From Symsagittifera roscoffensis (Eukaryota; Xenacoelomorpha; Acoela; Convolutidae), in the NCBI RefSeq assembly GCF_963678635.1, contig NW_026970820.1:868001-932000 (forward strand): DNA of 64,000 bases, read 5' to 3'. The translations under genes and the position numbers were made by a program. Below the pieces are notes generated by a model. That model saw nothing but the letters and a program-made list of their open reading frames with translations, had not been told where the DNA came from and did not search any database. Positions 60,722 through 64,000 of this stretch are shown here, one piece after another (within the stretch, counting starts at the first letter, position 1; every line of letters starts with the position of its first letter).

Positions 60722-63013
60722 AGGTTACTCTTTCGCCCCACCCACCCGACCAATATCATTTACCCACCCACCTGATCAGTCAGGCCACGACTACCTTTTT
60801 TCGATTTGATCGAGTAACGAAAAGCGGTTTGTGATTCTCCATCACCTTAAAAATGAAGTAGCAGGTTTTTACTTAGCCAACTATCCTTATGGGGGTAAAA
60901 TGGGTTTGATTTTTGTTGCGTCTTTGCCCGAAAACCCCATCAAAAAGAATAATTTACCCGGCTTTTCCTGTAATTGCTTACCACTTATTCTATCTGGCTC
61001 TGGCCATGACGTTGTTTAGTTAATGTTCTTCTTGACATTTTTTTCTTTAATCAATTTTTTTTTTACGAATGGAAATACAGCGCTAACACCTCAGCGCTAT
61101 GAAAAATATATTAGGAAAAGGAACAACTTGACTTTTTTTATTTTGATTGTCGTAACGGATGCTCCCCACATGGGACCACAGGGGTCCCAGGGAGCATCCC
61201 AAAAGGATTAAAGCAAAAGTTCAACAATTACTTACCCGTCAATTTGGGTCACTCTTGCGGTTCAACAATCTGTATTTTTTTAAAATGATTCCATGAGCAG
61301 TTCAGGACTGCAAGCAAATAATAAGAACATTCTCACGCATCGGAATTATGAAATTACTAATTATATTCTCATTATTTGTAGTAGCTTTATAAGATCCAAA
61401 CTGAAAAAGTAAAAAATCAACAATTTTTAACTATTTTTGAAACTAAAACACTCTGTATCTACTAAATCGACAATGGCAAGCTCAAATACACCATCAAAAA
61501 TCTTTTTTTTTTCACTTTTGAAAACTTAAATTTTTTTGAGAAAAAAAAAGTTGAGTCAGAAACGGGAAAAATCATATTTTTTCAAAATGTCAACAAAAAT
61601 TGTTCCATTTAAACTTATTCAGTAGGCCACACGTTGGGAACCTGTTCAGAATGTTTTACATAATCAATGCAGCAAAATTTACCCATTTTGAGAAAAGTGC
61701 AAAAAACACCTTTTTGGTTAACTCAAAAAAGTGGAAAAAATGGGTAAAGGGGTCTTCAAAATGAAACCATCCAAAAGTGGCATTAAGAAACTGCCATTAT
61801 TTTGTAAATTCAGACCCGCATGCAAAAATTTACGAAAATCCTACGGGAAGTTTTTGAGAACAGATTAGTTTCTCCGGAATTTTGGTAGTACTAATTTCAT
61901 TACTGTACTTATAATTAAAGTCAAATCAAAAAGTCGTAAAAACTACAACTTTTAATCAATTTTGACAAATAAATGATCAAAACCCACTAAATTGGCTATG
62001 GCAAGTTCGAATCTACCATCAGAAACCATTTTTTCCCATTTTTGAAAATTTTCATATTTTTGAAAATTAATGTTGTGTCACAAACGGGAAAAATCACATT
62101 TTTTCAAAAAGTCAAAAAAAATTGTTCCATTTAAGCTAATTCATTAGGCCACGCGTTAAGAACCCGTTTTGAATGGTTTTCATAATCAAAGCAGCAAAAT
62201 TAACCCATTTTGAGAAAAGTCGAAAAAACACCTTTTTAGTTAACTCAAAAAAGTGGAAAAAATGGGTAAAGGGGTCTTCAAAATGAAACCATCCAAAAGT
62301 GGCATTAAGAAACTGCCATTATTTTGTAAATTCAGACCCGCATGCAAAAATTTACGAAAATCCTACGGGAAGTTTTTGAGAACAGATTAGTTTCTCCGGA
62401 ATTTTGGTAGTACTAATTTCATTACTGTACTTATAATTAAAGTCAAATCAAAAAGTCGTAAAAACTACAATTTTTAATCAATTTTGACAAATAAATGATC
62501 AAAACCCACTAAATTGGCTATGGCAAGTTCGAATCTACCATCAGAAACCATTTTCTCCCATTTCTGAAAACTTTCATTTTTTAAAAGATAAATGTTGAGT
62601 CACAAACGGGAAAAATCATATTTTTTCAAAAAGTCAAAAAAAATTGTTCCATTTAAACTAACTCATCAGTCCACACGTTAGGAACCTGTTCAGAATGGTT
62701 TTCATGAACTTAGCAGCAAAATTTACCCATTTTGAGAAAAGTCGAAAAAACACCTTTTTAGTTAACGCAAAAAAGTGGAAAAAGTGGGAAAAAGGGTCTT
62801 CAAAATGAAACCATCCAAAAGTGGCATTAACAAACTGCCATTATTTTCCAAATTCAGACCCGCATGCAAAAAATTAGGAAATTCTGACGGGCGGTTTAGC
62901 AGAACTCGATAGTTTCTAGGAATATTAACTACCGTAAAAAATTTTTTGCCTTTTGACCGGAAGGGGCCCCTACCCCTTCCTAATTGCTTTTTGTGCTACA
63001 CGCGACCATCTAG
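60722..63013 (+). repeat. Family A unit, A3 (2292 bp)
   Basis: The head is AGGTTACTCTTTCGCCCC. The hairpin is at 61157-61199. The tags at 61310 (GCAAGC, degenerate), 61818, 62340 and 62862 are spaced 508, 522 and 522 bp. The tail hairpin is at 62959-62980. The head hairpin is followed by ATTTTT-rich sequence like the other A3 units, without a gene. Confidence 0.92.
61157..61199. other. Head hairpin of A3
   Basis: Stem arms unchanged from 36651-36693, although the flanking sequence (61020-61140) has diverged more than in other A3 units. Confidence 0.85.
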
Positions 63014-64000
63014 AGGAAATTGTTTCGCCCCACCCACCCGACCAATATCATTTACCCACCCACCTGATCAGTCAGGCCACGACTACCTTTTTTCGATTTG
63101 ATCGAGTAACGAAAAGCGGTTTGTGATTCTCCATCACCTTAAAAACGAAGGAGCAGGTTTTTACTTAGCCAACTATCCTTTTGGGGGTAAAATGGGTTTG
63201 GTTTTTGATGCGTCTTTGCCCGAAAACCTCATCAAAAAGAATAATTTACCCGGCTTTTCTAGTATTTCCTGACCACATTTTCGATCTGTCTCTGGCCACG
63301 ACGTCGTTTAGTTAATGTTCTTCCCCGACAATTTTTTCTACAATCGTATTTTTTTACGAATAAAAGAGATTGCCAACACATCAGCACTGTCCAAAACAGA
63401 TTAGGAAATTGAACAACTTTAGTTTTTTTTTATTTTTGATCGTCGTAACGGATGCTCCCCACATGGGACCACAGGGGTCCCAGGGAGCATCCCAAAAGGA
63501 TTAAAGCAAAAGTTCAACAATTATTTACCCGTCAATTTGGGTCACTCTTGCGGTTCAACAATCTGTATTTTTTCAAAATGATTCCAAGAACAGTTCAGGG
63601 CTGCATGCAAAAAATAAGAACATTCTCACGCATCGGAATTATGAAATTACTAATTATTTTTTTTTAAATTCTCATTATTTGTAGTAGCTTTATAAGATCC
63701 AAACTGAAAAACTAAAAAATCAACAATTTTTAACTATTTTTGAAATTAAAACACTCTGTATCTACTACATCGACAATGGCAAGCTCAAATACACCATCAA
63801 AAATCATTTTTTTTTTTCACTTTTGAAAACTTAAATTTTTTTGAGAAAAAAAAAGTTGAGTCAGAAACGGGAAAAATCATATTTTTTCAAAATGTCAAAA
63901 AAAATTGTTCCATTTAAACTTAATCAGTAGACCACACGTTGGGAACCTGTTCAGAATGTTTTTCATAAACAATGTAGCAAAATTCACCCATTTTGAGAAA
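63014..64000 (+). repeat. Partial family A unit, A3 (5' part)
   Basis: The head starts AGGAAATTGTTTCGCCCC. Most of what follows is nearly the same as 36215-37200. The hairpin is at 63450-63492 and the first GCATGC at 63603. The unit runs off the end of the window. Confidence 0.9.
63450..63492. other. Head hairpin of A3
   Basis: Stem arms unchanged from 36651-36693. Confidence 0.85.

Noticed and set aside
1..64000. CRISPR array
   Set aside because: Repeats are hundreds to thousands of bases long, with no short repeat-spacer pattern.
1..64000. Telomeric simple repeats
   Set aside because: No run of TTAGGC, TTAGGG or similar was seen, so a subtelomeric location is only a guess.

Overview
The window is a 64 kb block of complex, hierarchical, AT-rich tandem repeats. 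I find no protein-coding gene, rRNA, tRNA or CRISPR array that I can support. The many short open frames recur with the repeats and are not kept as proteins. The texture (A/T tracts, no compact gene order, kilobase-scale satellite units) points to a eukaryotic nuclear heterochromatic or subtelomeric region. The long A-run/T-run style resembles nematode noncoding DNA, but I cannot assign a species.

The array is cut into units by 30 joints. Each joint has the same polarity: a GC-rich terminal hairpin, 29-34 nt of spacer, then a terminal motif close to CG(G/A)CCA(C/T)CTAG. The next unit starts directly after CTAG. Three families are seen. A units are 2.29-2.51 kb, tail hairpin GGAAGGGG/CCCCTTCC. 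C units are about 1.60-1.64 kb, tail hairpin GACGGGG/CCCCTGTC and variants. B units are 2.20-2.22 kb, tail hairpin GGTGGGG/CCCCACC. The order is A (1-6022), C (6023-15778), B (15779-31241), A (31242-38516), B (38517-58419), A (58420-64000). All five family switches fall exactly on a CTAG.

Each unit has a head carrying small palindromes and one or two strong hairpins, and a body. In A units the body holds three or so copies of a roughly 521-bp subrepeat tagged by GCATGC. C units carry about two altered copies. B units carry an inverted, diverged piece of the same subrepeat. A tail shared by all families follows (GCATGCAAAAAATTA, a segment like AGTTTTCGAGAAC, the GC hairpin, CTAG). Large units have been copied within the window: the B unit at 29034 recurs at 49574 with no net length change, and an A1-A2 pair at 1046-6022 recurs at 31242-36214. 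Some B units are mosaics of others, implying conversion or unequal exchange.

The most interesting possibility is that the units are, or descend from, non-autonomous mobile elements with a hairpin plus CTAG 3' end. That arrangement recalls rolling-circle (Helitron-like) termini, joined head to tail. No replicase is present, the hairpin-CTAG distance is longer than usual and no consistent 5' TC is seen, so this stays a hypothesis. The hairpins keep pairing while their sequences change between families, which suggests selection on structure in DNA or in a noncoding transcript.
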